64,000 nt of DNA from Kribbella antiqua. Lineage in GTDB: Bacteria; Actinomycetota; Actinomycetes; Propionibacteriales; Kribbellaceae. The stretch lies in assembly GCF_004345665.1 (NCBI RefSeq), contig NZ_SLWR01000005.1, positions 124,001-188,000 on the forward strand. The letters are read 5' to 3'. The notes beneath the pieces were generated by a model, which searched no databases, was not told the origin of the DNA, and saw only the letters and a list, made by a program, of their open reading frames with translations. The position numbers were made by a program, and so were the translations under genes. The first letter of the stretch is position 1. Each line of letters starts with the position of its first letter. Positions 37,687-45,514 of the stretch are shown piece by piece.

Positions 37687-38933
37687 TGGCCATTACGACG
37701 TACCGCCGCCACTGGACCCTCGACGATCGCGCCGAGTCGGTCTACCACTCCCTGCCGGTCGACATCCCGGCCGGCTGCCCCGGACTGCTCGTCACGCTGA
37801 CCATTCCACCGGTCGAAGGCGCTGTGATCGACATCGGCTGCGAGGGTGCGGCCGGCTGGCGCGGCTGGTCCGGTGGTGCTCGGCAGACGTTCGCCATCAC
37901 GCCGACCGCAGCAACCCCCGGCTACCTCGCGGGCGACCTCGAAGCCGGCACCTGGTGGGTTGTCCTCGGCCTCCACCGCCTGCCGGTCGAAGGCGTCGAA
38001 CTCATCGTCGAAGCCGTCACCGGTCCAGTCACCACGGTGCCCGGCCTCGCGGAATACGCCGCCGCCACCGCGGCTGTCGCCGTACCGGCTCGTCCACCGC
38101 GTCGGTCGCTGCCGGCACCCCCAGGCTTGAAGTGGGTGGCCGGCGACTTCCATGTGCATTCGCTGCACTCGGACGGTTCGACACCGGTCGCCAACCTCGC
38201 CGCGCTCGGAGTCGCCGCAGGACTCGACGTACTGGCGGTCACCGACCACAACACCGTCGCGCATCACCTCGAACTGCCCGAGATCGGCAAGAAGTTCGGC
38301 ATCGGGTTGATCCCTGGCCAGGAGGTGACAACCGACTCCGGCCACGCGAACGCCTTCGGCAGCATCGGCGCAATCGACTTCCGCCGGCCCGCGTCCACCT
38401 GGGTCTCCGAGGTCGCCCAGCGCGGCGGCCTGTTGTCGATCAACCACCCGCTCGGCGGCGACTGCTCCTGGCGCCAACCACTACCCGAGCACCCACCGCT
38501 GGCCGAGATCTGGAACTCCGTCTGGCTCGACCGCACCTGGGGCGGCCCCATCGCCTGGTGGCAAGCCTGGGGACTCGACAATACGACGCCCATCGGCGGC
38601 AGCGACTGGCACAACCCCACATCCTTCACCCCACCCGGCTCCCCCACGACGTGGATCGCGGTAGACGCCCCCGCCGAAGGGCCGGACGAGCTAGTGTCAG
38701 CCGCCCTGGAAGCCCTCACCGCCGGCCGCACCGCTGTCGCCGCGTCCTATACCGCTCCTGTACTAGTCCGCGCCGGCGACGAACTGATAGCCGTCGGTGC
38801 CCCGAACACGTTGGTGATTGGGCCAGACGGCTCGCGGCACGCCGTACGAGAAGCTGTGCAGTCATTGGCTGCTGCCCGAGGCCCACATGTGCTGGTGACA
38901 CACACGGGCGAGTTCCTCTCCATCTGCGCTTAG
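37686..38933 (+). CDS. PHP-domain phosphoesterase, CehA/McbA type
   Basis: 415 residues. The first 150 form a beta-rich domain. The PHP metallo-hydrolase follows, with metal ligands in GDFHVHSLHSDGSTP, AVTDHNTVAHH, IPGQEVTT, SINHPLGG and IGGSDWHNP. These read as the full ligand set, so activity is expected on phosphomonoesters or diesters (CehA-like proteins also include esterases). It is the fifth gene of a coupled operon, in the place where E. coli ugp has the diesterase UgpQ. A role in cleaving the imported phosphate compound is inferred. There is no signal peptide. Confidence 0.85.
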   Translation: MAITTYRRHWTLDDRAESVYHSLPVDIPAGCPGLLVTLTIPPVEGAVIDIGCEGAAGWRGWSGGARQTFAITPTAATPGYLAGDLEAGTWWVVLGLHRLPVEGVELIVEAVTGPVTTVPGLAEYAAATAAVAVPARPPRRSLPAPPGLKWVAGDFHVHSLHSDGSTPVANLAALGVAAGLDVLAVTDHNTVAHHLELPEIGKKFGIGLIPGQEVTTDSGHANAFGSIGAIDFRRPASTWVSEVAQRGGLLSINHPLGGDCSWRQPLPEHPPLAEIWNSVWLDRTWGGPIAWWQAWGLDNTTPIGGSDWHNPTSFTPPGSPTTWIAVDAPAEGPDELVSAALEALTAGRTAVAASYTAPVLVRAGDELIAVGAPNTLVIGPDGSRHAVREAVQSLAAARGPHVLVTHTGEFLSICA

Positions 38934-38960
38934 CGTGGAAGCAGGGGGCAGACTGGGCTG

Positions 38961-39365
38961 ATGATGACCGGACCGGATCAGGTGATCGTGGTCGACGCCG
39001 CCAACGTGATCGGCTCACGCCCCGACGGCTGGTGGCGGGACCGCCCCGGCGCCGCGCGGCGGCTGCTGGTGAGGCTGGCCGCCTTCCAGGAGCGCCTGCA
39101 ATCGTCAGCCGACGTCGTGGTGATCTTGGAGGGCGCAGCGCGAGCGGCTGTGTCTGGTTCCGACGCTCCAGCTGTCGGCGCGCTCCGCGTCGTACTGGCC
39201 GATGGCTCCGGCGACGACACCATTGTCGCGGTCACCACAGAGCTCACCGACAACGTCCCAGATGTCACCGTCGTCACCGCTGACCGGGGCCTGCGCCAGC
39301 GCATCGAGGCCGTCGGCGCTACGGCCGCCGGCCCGCGGTGGTTGCTGGATCAGCTGGACGGTTAG
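38961..39365 (+). CDS. YacP-like NYN-domain nuclease
   Basis: 134 residues (MMTGPDQ; the second Met may be used). The NYN/PIN-like acidic residues are in VVDAANVIGSRPDGWWRDR, GSGDDTIVAV and TADRGLRQRIEAVGA. The family includes Rae1/YacP ribosome-associated RNases; actinobacterial members were often labelled as pyrophosphohydrolases without support. It converges on the response regulator gene and shares a 4-nt double stop (TTAG) with it. Confidence 0.75.
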   Translation: MMTGPDQVIVVDAANVIGSRPDGWWRDRPGAARRLLVRLAAFQERLQSSADVVVILEGAARAAVSGSDAPAVGALRVVLADGSGDDTIVAVTTELTDNVPDVTVVTADRGLRQRIEAVGATAAGPRWLLDQLDG

Positions 39366-39982
39366 TCGAGCAGCCAGCCGTTGCGTTCGGCGATCTGGAT
39401 GGCGTCGGCGCGGGTCCGCGCGCCGGTCTTGCCGATCGCGGACCAGAGGTGCTTGCGGACCACCCGTTCGGAGACCTCGAGCTTGCGGGCCACGAGCGCG
39501 ACCGAACCACCTGCGCGGGCCGCGCGGAGAGTGTCGGTTTCGTCGTCGTTCAGCGGGCTCTCGGAGTACTTCAGCGTCTCGGCCGCGAGGTTGGCGTCGA
39601 CCACCCGCAGACCCAGGTGCACCCGTCGTACGGCATCCGCCAACTGAGGCACCGGACTGCCTTTCAGCGCGACACCCTTGGCACCGGCTTCGAGCCCGCG
39701 GCGCAGATGGATCGGGCGCCCGTACGTCGTCAGCATGACCACCCGGCACTCCGGGATCGACGTCCTCAGCTCGGTGGTCATCGTGATGCTGGCATTGCCC
39801 GGACCGGCGGTGTCGAGCAGCGCCACGTTCGCACGGTGACGCTTCGCGGCGCCGACCACGTCGTCGCTGCGGTTGAGCTCGGCAACGATCTCGAGGTCGC
39901 GTTCGCGTTCCAGACCGTTTCTGAGGACGCCTCGACTGAGGATCTGGTCATCGACCAGCAACAGCCGGATGCGGTCGGGCAA
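39362..39982 (-). CDS. Orphan NarL/LuxR-type response regulator
   Basis: 206 residues from a TTG preceded by CGGAGG at a good distance. The receiver domain has the acidic pair DD (11-12), acceptor D57 in VALLDTAGPG and the conserved K in GVALKGSPVPQL. The linker leads to a LuxR-type HTH (SVALVARKLEVSERVVRKHLWSAIGKTG). The HTH resembles that of DesR-like regulators. The receiver lacks the usual DxxMP after the phospho-Asp. No histidine kinase gene is adjacent, so its partner is unknown. Confidence 0.87.
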   Translation of the reverse strand: MPDRIRLLLVDDQILSRGVLRNGLERERDLEIVAELNRSDDVVGAAKRHRANVALLDTAGPGNASITMTTELRTSIPECRVVMLTTYGRPIHLRRGLEAGAKGVALKGSPVPQLADAVRRVHLGLRVVDANLAAETLKYSESPLNDDETDTLRAARAGGSVALVARKLEVSERVVRKHLWSAIGKTGARTRADAIQIAERNGWLLD

Positions 39983-40347
39983 ACGGGCCTCCGAGGTGAC
40001 CGCCGGGCGCCGGGGAAGTGCGTCCGGGAGGATGGGCAGGACTTCGGTTCCAGATCATGGAGCGACCGCGCGTACGCCGTCCAGATCAACGCCCCATCTC
40101 TACCAGATTGCGACCAGATCGCGACCGCTTCAGAACCACTCCTCTCGCTCAGGTCGCATCACCTGGCTCAGCTCAGTTGAAACCATCGGTACCACCGACC
40201 AACCACCAAGCCTCTTCAAACGCGACGTCCCCGCCGGACCGTTGGCCTTGGGCCCCGGTGAACTCCCGGGCCAGGCGTACGCCGTCGCGAACAGGCCCGT
40301 CACCACCGCCTCACTGTCGACGTCCCCCGCAGCCAAAGCGCTAGTGC
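39983..40347. other. Gene-poor stretch with one weak small ORF
   Basis: 365 nt between the response regulator and the acetyltransferase. The only candidate is a minus-strand TTG-started frame of 68 codons (40130-40336; ends PMVSTELSQVMRPEREEWF) just downstream of the acetyltransferase stop. It has no Shine-Dalgarno sequence and no recognisable domain. No strong hairpins are seen. Confidence 0.25.
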
Positions 40348-40929
40348 TCAGATGTCGGTGCGCAGGCGGCCGTGAACGTGCCAGTCGTGCCAGCCGTCGG
40401 CGTGCTTGATCGCCTGCCGAAGCGTGCCCTCGAGCGTGTATCCGGTGCGCTCGGCGACCCGGCAGGACGCGGTGTTGGCGGTGGAGTGCTGGATGTTCAG
40501 CCGGTTGAACCCGATCAGCCCGAAAGCCCAAGCGGACAAGGCATCCACTGACCTCGCAGCGATGCCACGACCCCGGGCCGCCGGGGTCACCCAGTAGGAC
40601 ACGCCGGCTGAGCCCTCGGCCAGAGAGATGTTGCGCAGTCCGATCTGGCCGAGCGGTTGGTCATCCCCATCGACGGCCGCCCAGCTCGCCGCTGTCTCGT
40701 TGTCCCAGCGGTAGGCCCACTGCCCCGCCCACTCACGTGCCTCCTCGAGACTGTCGAGTCGCCTGACATGCCAGCGCTGGATGTCCGGACAGGCGAACGC
40801 GTCCCGCACCGCGGCTGCATCGCTCCCCTGCCACGGTCGCAGTACCAGTCCGTCGTTCGTCGCCAGACGCGGCTGCGCGGCGTCCCGCAATGTTCCCTGC
40901 GGCAAGGCCGGATCAACGAGCAGAGGCAT
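40348..40929 (-). CDS. GNAT acetyltransferase, RimJ/RimL type
   Basis: 193 residues. The fold is recognisable from LVLRPWQGSDAAAV (strand 1), LGQIGLRNIS, the acetyl-CoA loop PAARGRGIAARSVDALSAWAF, and FNRLNIQHSTANTASCRVAERTGYTLEGTLRQ, typical of RimJ/RimL-like N-acetyltransferases. It probably acetylates a protein N-terminus or a small amine. The ATG is 6 nt after a TAGCAT element and lacks a Shine-Dalgarno sequence, so the message is probably leaderless. Confidence 0.88.
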   Translation of the reverse strand: MPLLVDPALPQGTLRDAAQPRLATNDGLVLRPWQGSDAAAVRDAFACPDIQRWHVRRLDSLEEAREWAGQWAYRWDNETAASWAAVDGDDQPLGQIGLRNISLAEGSAGVSYWVTPAARGRGIAARSVDALSAWAFGLIGFNRLNIQHSTANTASCRVAERTGYTLEGTLRQAIKHADGWHDWHVHGRLRTDI

Positions 40930-40935
40930 GCGCAG

Positions 40936-40941
40936 ATGCTA
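40936..40941 (-). promoter_or_regulatory. Leaderless -10 element of the acetyltransferase gene
   Basis: TAGCAT on the minus strand is 6 nt before the ATG at 40929. Confidence 0.45.
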
Positions 40942-41081
40942 GTGCGGGCAGTCAGGCCTCCTGGTGTCCCGGCCATTCCGGACCGCTCAGGCAATGACCG
41001 GTTGCCCGGCTCTCCGGAGTCGATGAGCAGTCGGACCGCCTCTGCTCCCGCGACGGCGACATCATGCAGCCCCCAGCCGCC

Positions 41082-43481
41082 TCAGCTCGGATCCGCCATA
41101 CCGTCCGGTGGCATGGGGTGGGTGCCGGTGTGGTCGACATGGAAGCGGAAGCCGTGCGGGCTGATCCACTCCACGCCGCCGGTGGGCAGCCTGCGGCTTC
41201 TCCATCCGCCGAAGGTTTTGGCGCGGTGGTGGAGTCGCCCGAGCGGTATGAGGTTGTCGGGGTCGGTCTGGCCAGATGAGCCTGGTGGGCCGGTTCGGTC
41301 GTAGGGGGTGATGTGGTCTTGGTCCATTCGGGTGGTGGCTTCGGCGGCGCCGTAGGGGAACATGTCGACCGGGTGCCGCAGCCGGACGCGTTCGCGGATC
41401 CGGTCGGGGATTTCGTAGCAGTGGACATTCACCTGTTCGCGCAGGTCGATGACCGGTTTGACGATGATCTGGTCGTGGCCGAGCAGTTCGCTCAGTTGGT
41501 TGAGCAGCAGCGGTCCGAGTTCTTCGACCCGCAGCACGCCGTTGCCGGTGGCAAGTGCTCTGTCGGTGAGGTGGACGTAGAGGGTGTGCCGGTTGGGGCG
41601 TTGCCCGGTGTCGGCGGCGAGGCCGTGGCTGTAGGCGTGCTGCTTAAGCGCGGCGAGCCGCGCCGGAAGTGACCCGGCCAGCATCCGCCGCGTGAACGCG
41701 TCGTCGGCCGCCTCGTTCCCAGGCACGCCAGACTGGCCGGTGTTGGCCGCCGTGCCGTGGTCATCCGGGTCGTCCCAGTCCTCCGGGCCCGGATCGTCAT
41801 TGGGAGCCATCCAGTCCTCCGGGCCATCCCGGTTGTAGGACGCATTCCAGTCGTACGCGTCGCCCCCGTCGTCCGGGACAGCGTCGTCATCCGGCGCGGT
41901 CGCGTCGTCCGCGTCGTTGCAGTCGTCTGCGTCGTCCGCGTCGTGTGAATCGTCCGGGACGGCGCCATCGTCCGGCCCGATCGAGTCGTGCGTGGCGTTG
42001 CGATCGTCCGTGTTGTGCCCGTCGTCCGGTGCCGGCCAGTCGTCCGCCGTGTTGCGGTCGTACACGTCGCGCCCGCCATCCAGCCCAGTGTCGTCGCCCG
42101 GGGCGCAGTGGTCGTTCGGCGCGTGGCGGCCATTCGTCGCACGCGGGGTTTCTGCGGTGCTGTTGCTGGTGTCGTTTGTCGGCTGCGCGGACTGTGTGGC
42201 CGAGTCGCTCGAGGCGTCAGGATCGCACGAGTCCCCCGGGCCCGGGTCGCCCCGGGGAGCCATCCGGCCGTCCGAAGCATTCCAGTCGTCCGCGTTGTGC
42301 CCGTTGTCGCGGTCGTTGTCGTCAGCCGGCTTGGTCCAGTCGCGTGCCGCAGTGCGGTCGTCGCCGCCGACCCCGTCGTTCGAGACGGTGTCGTCAGCCG
42401 GCTTGGTCCAGTCGCGCCCGGCGGTGCGGTCATGCCCGTCGTCACCGTGGGCGCCGTCGCCGTCGTGGTCGTCGCCGTCGTGGTCGTCGCCGTCGTGGTC
42501 GTGGTCGTCGCCGCCGTCGTGGTCGTGGTCGCCGTGGTCGTCGTCGTCCAGGACAGTGTCGTCCTCCGGCGGCGGCCAGTCGTCCGGCGCAGGCCGCTCG
42601 TCGGGAGCGGCGGCGGGCGCGGTGGCTTCGGTACTGGTTGCAGGCCGGTCGGCGGTAGGCGTGTGAGTGTGGCCAGGGTCGTCGTTGTCGGGGATGTGGG
42701 GGCGGGTGCGGGCGAGGTAGCGGGCGACCTGGAGGAGGTGGTGGGCGGCGGCGGGGTCGGCGATCCAGCCGATCGCCTTGGCGCGGCGCTCGTCCAGGGA
42801 GTCGGGGTCGCCGAGGATCTTCAACGCGTGGGCGATGTCGTTGATGGTGGCGTCGAACCGGATCACGTCGCCGGCGGCGGCGCGGACCCAGAACCGTTTC
42901 GTGCCGTGGTCGTCGGAGGGGCCGACGTAGACGCCGCGGGCTTTGGCGACGGCCTCGGCGTGGGCCCTGGCCAGGTCGGGGTCGGCCTCCCACATGGCGG
43001 CCTTCACGATCGTGGCGAGCTTGGTCGGGGTGACGGTGTTGACGATGCCGACGACGCGGCGGTCGACGATCGCGGCCGCCTCCAGCGACAGCGACAGGCA
43101 GGCGTGGGCGATCTTGCGGGCCCGCCAGGGCACCGCGTTCCCGGCCAGCACGGCGGCCCAGATCCTGGGCAGCCGGTGCCGCAACGCCAACGCCTCACCG
43201 ATGAACGACGACGCCGCGCCGGTGGACATCCTCGTGACGGCGCCGAACTCGACCGGGGCGAACTCGGCCACACCCGGGCAGCCGTCACCGCCGTACACCT
43301 TCAAGCGTTCGGTGCCGGGCAGCACCTCGCCGCTGTCGTAGTTGACCACGGCATAGCGGTCGGCGAAGGCGAGGGCGGCCTCCAGGAGCCGCACCGCCGC
43401 GTGTTCTTGGACGTCGACGAACTGCGCCGCGGCGACCAGCAGGTCCGCGGTGTCGAGCTCATCCAGGTCATCGTCGAACAT
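41082..43481 (-). CDS. DUF222-HNH endonuclease (13E12 type) with Asp-rich insert
   Basis: 799 residues from the ATG at 43481 (MFDDDLDELDTADLLV). This start is chosen because it lies 7 nt after a TATGCT -10 box and MFD-type starts are common in the family. Residues about 1-280 are the DUF222 domain. The C-terminal 170 residues carry an HNH nuclease (MDQDHITPYD then TDPDNLIPLGRLHHRAKT). Between them is a disordered region of about 330 residues made of Asp, His, Gly, Pro, Asn and Thr, including DDHDGDD runs and a doubled DWTKPADD motif. The family belongs to the actinobacterial REP13E12 genes, several of which are LexA-controlled. Its cellular role is unknown; the metal-chelating HNH residues are intact. 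Confidence 0.85.
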   Translation of the reverse strand: MFDDDLDELDTADLLVAAAQFVDVQEHAAVRLLEAALAFADRYAVVNYDSGEVLPGTERLKVYGGDGCPGVAEFAPVEFGAVTRMSTGAASSFIGEALALRHRLPRIWAAVLAGNAVPWRARKIAHACLSLSLEAAAIVDRRVVGIVNTVTPTKLATIVKAAMWEADPDLARAHAEAVAKARGVYVGPSDDHGTKRFWVRAAAGDVIRFDATINDIAHALKILGDPDSLDERRAKAIGWIADPAAAHHLLQVARYLARTRPHIPDNDDPGHTHTPTADRPATSTEATAPAAAPDERPAPDDWPPPEDDTVLDDDDHGDHDHDGGDDHDHDGDDHDGDDHDGDGAHGDDGHDRTAGRDWTKPADDTVSNDGVGGDDRTAARDWTKPADDNDRDNGHNADDWNASDGRMAPRGDPGPGDSCDPDASSDSATQSAQPTNDTSNSTAETPRATNGRHAPNDHCAPGDDTGLDGGRDVYDRNTADDWPAPDDGHNTDDRNATHDSIGPDDGAVPDDSHDADDADDCNDADDATAPDDDAVPDDGGDAYDWNASYNRDGPEDWMAPNDDPGPEDWDDPDDHGTAANTGQSGVPGNEAADDAFTRRMLAGSLPARLAALKQHAYSHGLAADTGQRPNRHTLYVHLTDRALATGNGVLRVEELGPLLLNQLSELLGHDQIIVKPVIDLREQVNVHCYEIPDRIRERVRLRHPVDMFPYGAAEATTRMDQDHITPYDRTGPPGSSGQTDPDNLIPLGRLHHRAKTFGGWRSRRLPTGGVEWISPHGFRFHVDHTGTHPMPPDGMADPS
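42323..42550 (-). repeat. Degenerate coding repeats in the Asp-rich insert
   Basis: Two copies of gccggcttggtccagtcgcg lie about 65 nt apart (near 42330 and 42395). A tract of GTCGTGGTCGTCGCC-like units lies at about 42465-42545. Both stay in frame and encode DWTKPADD repeats and Asp/His/Gly runs. Confidence 0.7.
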
Positions 43482-43485
43482 GTAT

Positions 43486-43501
43486 CCGAGCATATGTTCG
43501 A
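43486..43501 (-). promoter_or_regulatory. LexA (SOS) box overlapping the -10 element
   Basis: On the minus strand TCGAACATATGCTCGG matches 10 of 12 defined positions of the actinobacterial SOS box TCGAAC-N4-GTTCGA. It contains the -10 hexamer TATGCT (43494 to 43489), which is 7 nt before the chosen ATG. LexA binding here would block RNA polymerase directly. Confidence 0.65.
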
Positions 43502-43632
43502 TTGGATGCCGAAGCAAGCTGACTGTGAGCTGATATCCCTTATCCACAAGGGGAAACGTCACACTCGGACGACCGCAGAAGCGGGTATACGCAAAAATGA
43601 CGTCGCACCGACAGACAGGTGGAGGCCATCGC

Positions 43633-44097
43633 ATGTTCAACCACGAACCTGTGGGTTATCAGTGTCCGTTCTGCCTGGTGCTTGCTGGTGGGGAGGACGG
43701 TCTCACCCGCCAGCAAGACATCGTGCGACGGACCGAACATGCGATGGCCTTCGTCGCCTCACGGTGGTGGCCGAACAACCGTGGGCATGTGCTGGTGGTG
43801 CCGACTGAGCACTACGAGAATCTGTACGACCTGCCGGCGATCTGCGGGCACGCTGTGCATGACGTCGTACGGGAGGTTGCCATAGGCATCAGATCCACCT
43901 ACGGCTGTGATGGCGTCTCCACCAGACAGCACAATGAGCCAGCCGGCTACCAGGACGCGTGGCACTACCACGTGCATGTTTTCCCGCGGTACGACGGCGA
44001 CGAGCTCTATAACACCCGCCACCTGCCGGACCCGGCTACAGCTGAAGAACGGGAGCCGTACGCACGTCGCCTGCTGGACTACTTCAGCCGGAGTTAG
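43633..44097 (+). CDS. HIT-family hydrolase
   Basis: 154 residues from the ATG at 43633, with GGTGGAGG upstream. The histidine triad reads WHYHVHVFPRY, and CPFCLVLAGG at the N-terminus supplies a CxxC pair common in this group. HIT proteins cleave or transfer nucleoside phosphoramidates and dinucleotides (AMP or GMP on His). It is divergent from the DUF222-HNH gene, whose promoter lies about 140 nt away. No pathway link is evident. Confidence 0.9.
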   Translation: MFNHEPVGYQCPFCLVLAGGEDGLTRQQDIVRRTEHAMAFVASRWWPNNRGHVLVVPTEHYENLYDLPAICGHAVHDVVREVAIGIRSTYGCDGVSTRQHNEPAGYQDAWHYHVHVFPRYDGDELYNTRHLPDPATAEEREPYARRLLDYFSRS

Positions 44098-44378
44098 CCG
44101 GCTCGGCGACGAGGACGCGGGAGTGTTGGGGTGGATCTCGGCCGGGGGTGGGTCTCGGCCGGAAATGGGTCAGCCGTGCTGGAGGGGCTAGGCCGACTGA
44201 CGCCGGCTGTGGCGGAAAGGCTAGGTCGGAGAGCGGAAGGGCGATATGCGGGCGGTGGATGCTCGCCAGTGGCTCGAGGGGAAGGTCGCCTTGCAGGTGG
44301 CGGGAGGCTGGGTGCGCGGGAGCACGCATGGTGGTGCGGGCCCGTGCTCGCGTTGGCTTCGGTGGTGGAGTGGAGGGG
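44098..44378. other. Gene-free stretch between HIT gene and tad cluster
   Basis: 281 purine-skewed nt (plus strand G-rich). Short direct repeats (TCTCGGCCGG at about 44133 and 44153; GGCTAGG at 44188 and 44219) are seen, but no convincing gene, promoter or terminator. Confidence 0.4.
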
Positions 44379-44735
44379 TTAGCCGGGACCTGCGCGGGCA
44401 GTGGTGGTGAGGATTGCGTGGGGGACGGCGGGTAGGTCGAGTTGGGTCTGGACCTGGATGGTTACTGAGGTGCCGGTGATTTGGCAGTGGGTCAGTTGGA
44501 CGTGGTGGGTGGTGGCGATTCGGTGGGCTGTGGGGCAGGGGGCAGTGCCGGACTGGAGGGATTGGGCTGCGCTGAGGGCGGTGAGGTCGGCTGCGGCGGC
44601 GAGTTTGTGGCGGGCTGTGGAGATGGCTGACCAGAGTGTGACCAGGGTGAGGGCTGTGAGGAGGAGTAGGCCCATCGAGAGGGCGAAGAGCGTGCCGGAG
44701 CCACGTTCGGTTCGAACCCATCGGATTGAGTTCAC
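44379..44735 (-). CDS. TadE/TadG-like pseudopilin of the helicase/secretion neighbourhood
   Basis: 118 residues from a GTG that overlaps the preceding TadE stop (GTGA) and follows AAGGAGG. The N-terminus RTERGSGTLFALSMGLLLLTALTLVTLWSA is a type-IV-pilin-like hydrophobic helix after a Gly/Ser-rich cleavage-type site. The rest has two cysteines in a small secreted domain. It fits the 'helicase/secretion neighborhood TadE-like' family. It is the last gene of the tad cluster and probably a minor pilin. Confidence 0.75.
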   Translation of the reverse strand: MNSIRWVRTERGSGTLFALSMGLLLLTALTLVTLWSAISTARHKLAAAADLTALSAAQSLQSGTAPCPTAHRIATTHHVQLTHCQITGTSVTIQVQTQLDLPAVPHAILTTTARAGPG

Positions 44736-45106
44736 GGCGTTCCTCCTTGGGTGGGTTCGGTTTGGAGGGTGGCTTCGGCTTTGAGGGTGGGGGCGGGCAG
44801 CGCGGTGAGCAGTGGGGCGTTCGTGTGGGGAGTGGCGGTGACGGTGACGTGGATGTCGGGCCCGCTTTGGCGGATCTCGATGGTGGCGTTGTCGGGCGCC
44901 GCGCGGCGGCCGATTTCGCGGGCCGCTTCGGGGGTTTCGCCGCGGGCTGCGGCACGGGCCACGTCTCGGGCGGCGTCGATGCACTGGATGTTGACCATGA
45001 TGATGCCGATCCACCAGACGCCGAGGAACACCACTGACAGCAGCACCGGCAGGACGATGGCCACCTCCGCGATGACAGCGCCGCGTTCGAGCCTCTTACG
45101 TTGCAT
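44732..45106 (-). CDS. tadE: TadE-family minor pilin
   Basis: 124 residues. ERGAVIAEVAIVLPVLLSVVFLGVWWIGIIMVN is the TadE motif, with the conserved Glu within the pilin-like helix. The extracellular part holds DAARDVARAAARGE and a short beta domain. GGAG lies upstream of the ATG. It is co-transcribed with the DUF4244 pilin-like gene upstream and the TadG-like gene downstream. It probably caps or assembles the Flp-type pilus. Confidence 0.88.
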   Translation of the reverse strand: MQRKRLERGAVIAEVAIVLPVLLSVVFLGVWWIGIIMVNIQCIDAARDVARAAARGETPEAAREIGRRAAPDNATIEIRQSGPDIHVTVTATPHTNAPLLTALPAPTLKAEATLQTEPTQGGTP

Positions 45107-45131
45107 CTCGTCTCCTTCAGGGGTGGTGGCG

Positions 45132-45166
45132 ACCGGCCGCGGGCATGAGGGGCGCCCACGGCCGGT
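45132..45166 (-). promoter_or_regulatory. Intercistronic hairpin after the pilin-like gene
   Basis: ACCGGCCG (45132-45139) pairs with CGGCCGGT (45159-45166), and GGGC with GCCC inside. It lies between the DUF4244 gene and tadE. It may end most transcripts or protect the pilin mRNA 3-prime end, allowing more pilin than minor pilin. Confidence 0.5.
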
Positions 45167-45177
45167 TCGCCGTACGG

Positions 45178-45390
45178 TCAGAGCTGGACGCCGTCCACAC
45201 CGGCGATCTGCAGGGCGAAGTTGATGATTGCCCTGAGCAACTTGTCCATCAGGTCGGACTTCAGCAGCGCGACCAGGATGCCGCCGAACCCGCAGGCGGC
45301 GACGACACTGACCGCATACTCCGCGGTGGCCGCTCCGCGCTCGGAACGGGTGCGAAGACGGTGACGAACCGCCACCAGCGCCTTGGACAT
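45178..45390 (-). CDS. DUF4244 Flp-pilin-like protein
   Basis: 70 residues with GGGAGG 7 nt before the ATG. After a basic leader (RHRLRTRSERG) comes ATAEYAVSVVAACGFGGILVALL, with Glu at +5 of the presumed prepilin cleavage site, as in Flp pilins. It is the probable major pilin of the tad system. A 124-nt gap from tadC may contain its own promoter. Confidence 0.85.
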   Translation of the reverse strand: MSKALVAVRHRLRTRSERGAATAEYAVSVVAACGFGGILVALLKSDLMDKLLRAIINFALQIAGVDGVQL

Positions 45391-45514
45391 CTGATACCTC
45401 CCGAATCTGCGGCCCGGCTCGTCCGGACCACTCACTGACAAGGTGCCGTCGTCAGAGTCCTTTTTCTGAAGGAGTTTCGAGCTTGGGGATAACTCTGATA
45501 GTTGCCCAGGGCTC

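Noticed and set aside
40952..41075. Possible remnant of a LacI-like C-terminus on the minus strand (LHDVAVAGAEAVRLLID)
   Set aside because: Only about 30 plausible residues, no upstream continuation, and the match is too short to assign.
42440..42560. Repeated GTCGTGG units as a possible CRISPR or VNTR array
   Set aside because: Units are short, degenerate, lack spacers and stay in frame inside the DUF222-HNH gene, so they are coding low-complexity sequence.
44131..44382. Plus-strand 83-codon frame after the HIT gene
   Set aside because: Low-complexity Gly/Arg/Ala content, no Shine-Dalgarno or leaderless signal, and it follows the strong local G skew.
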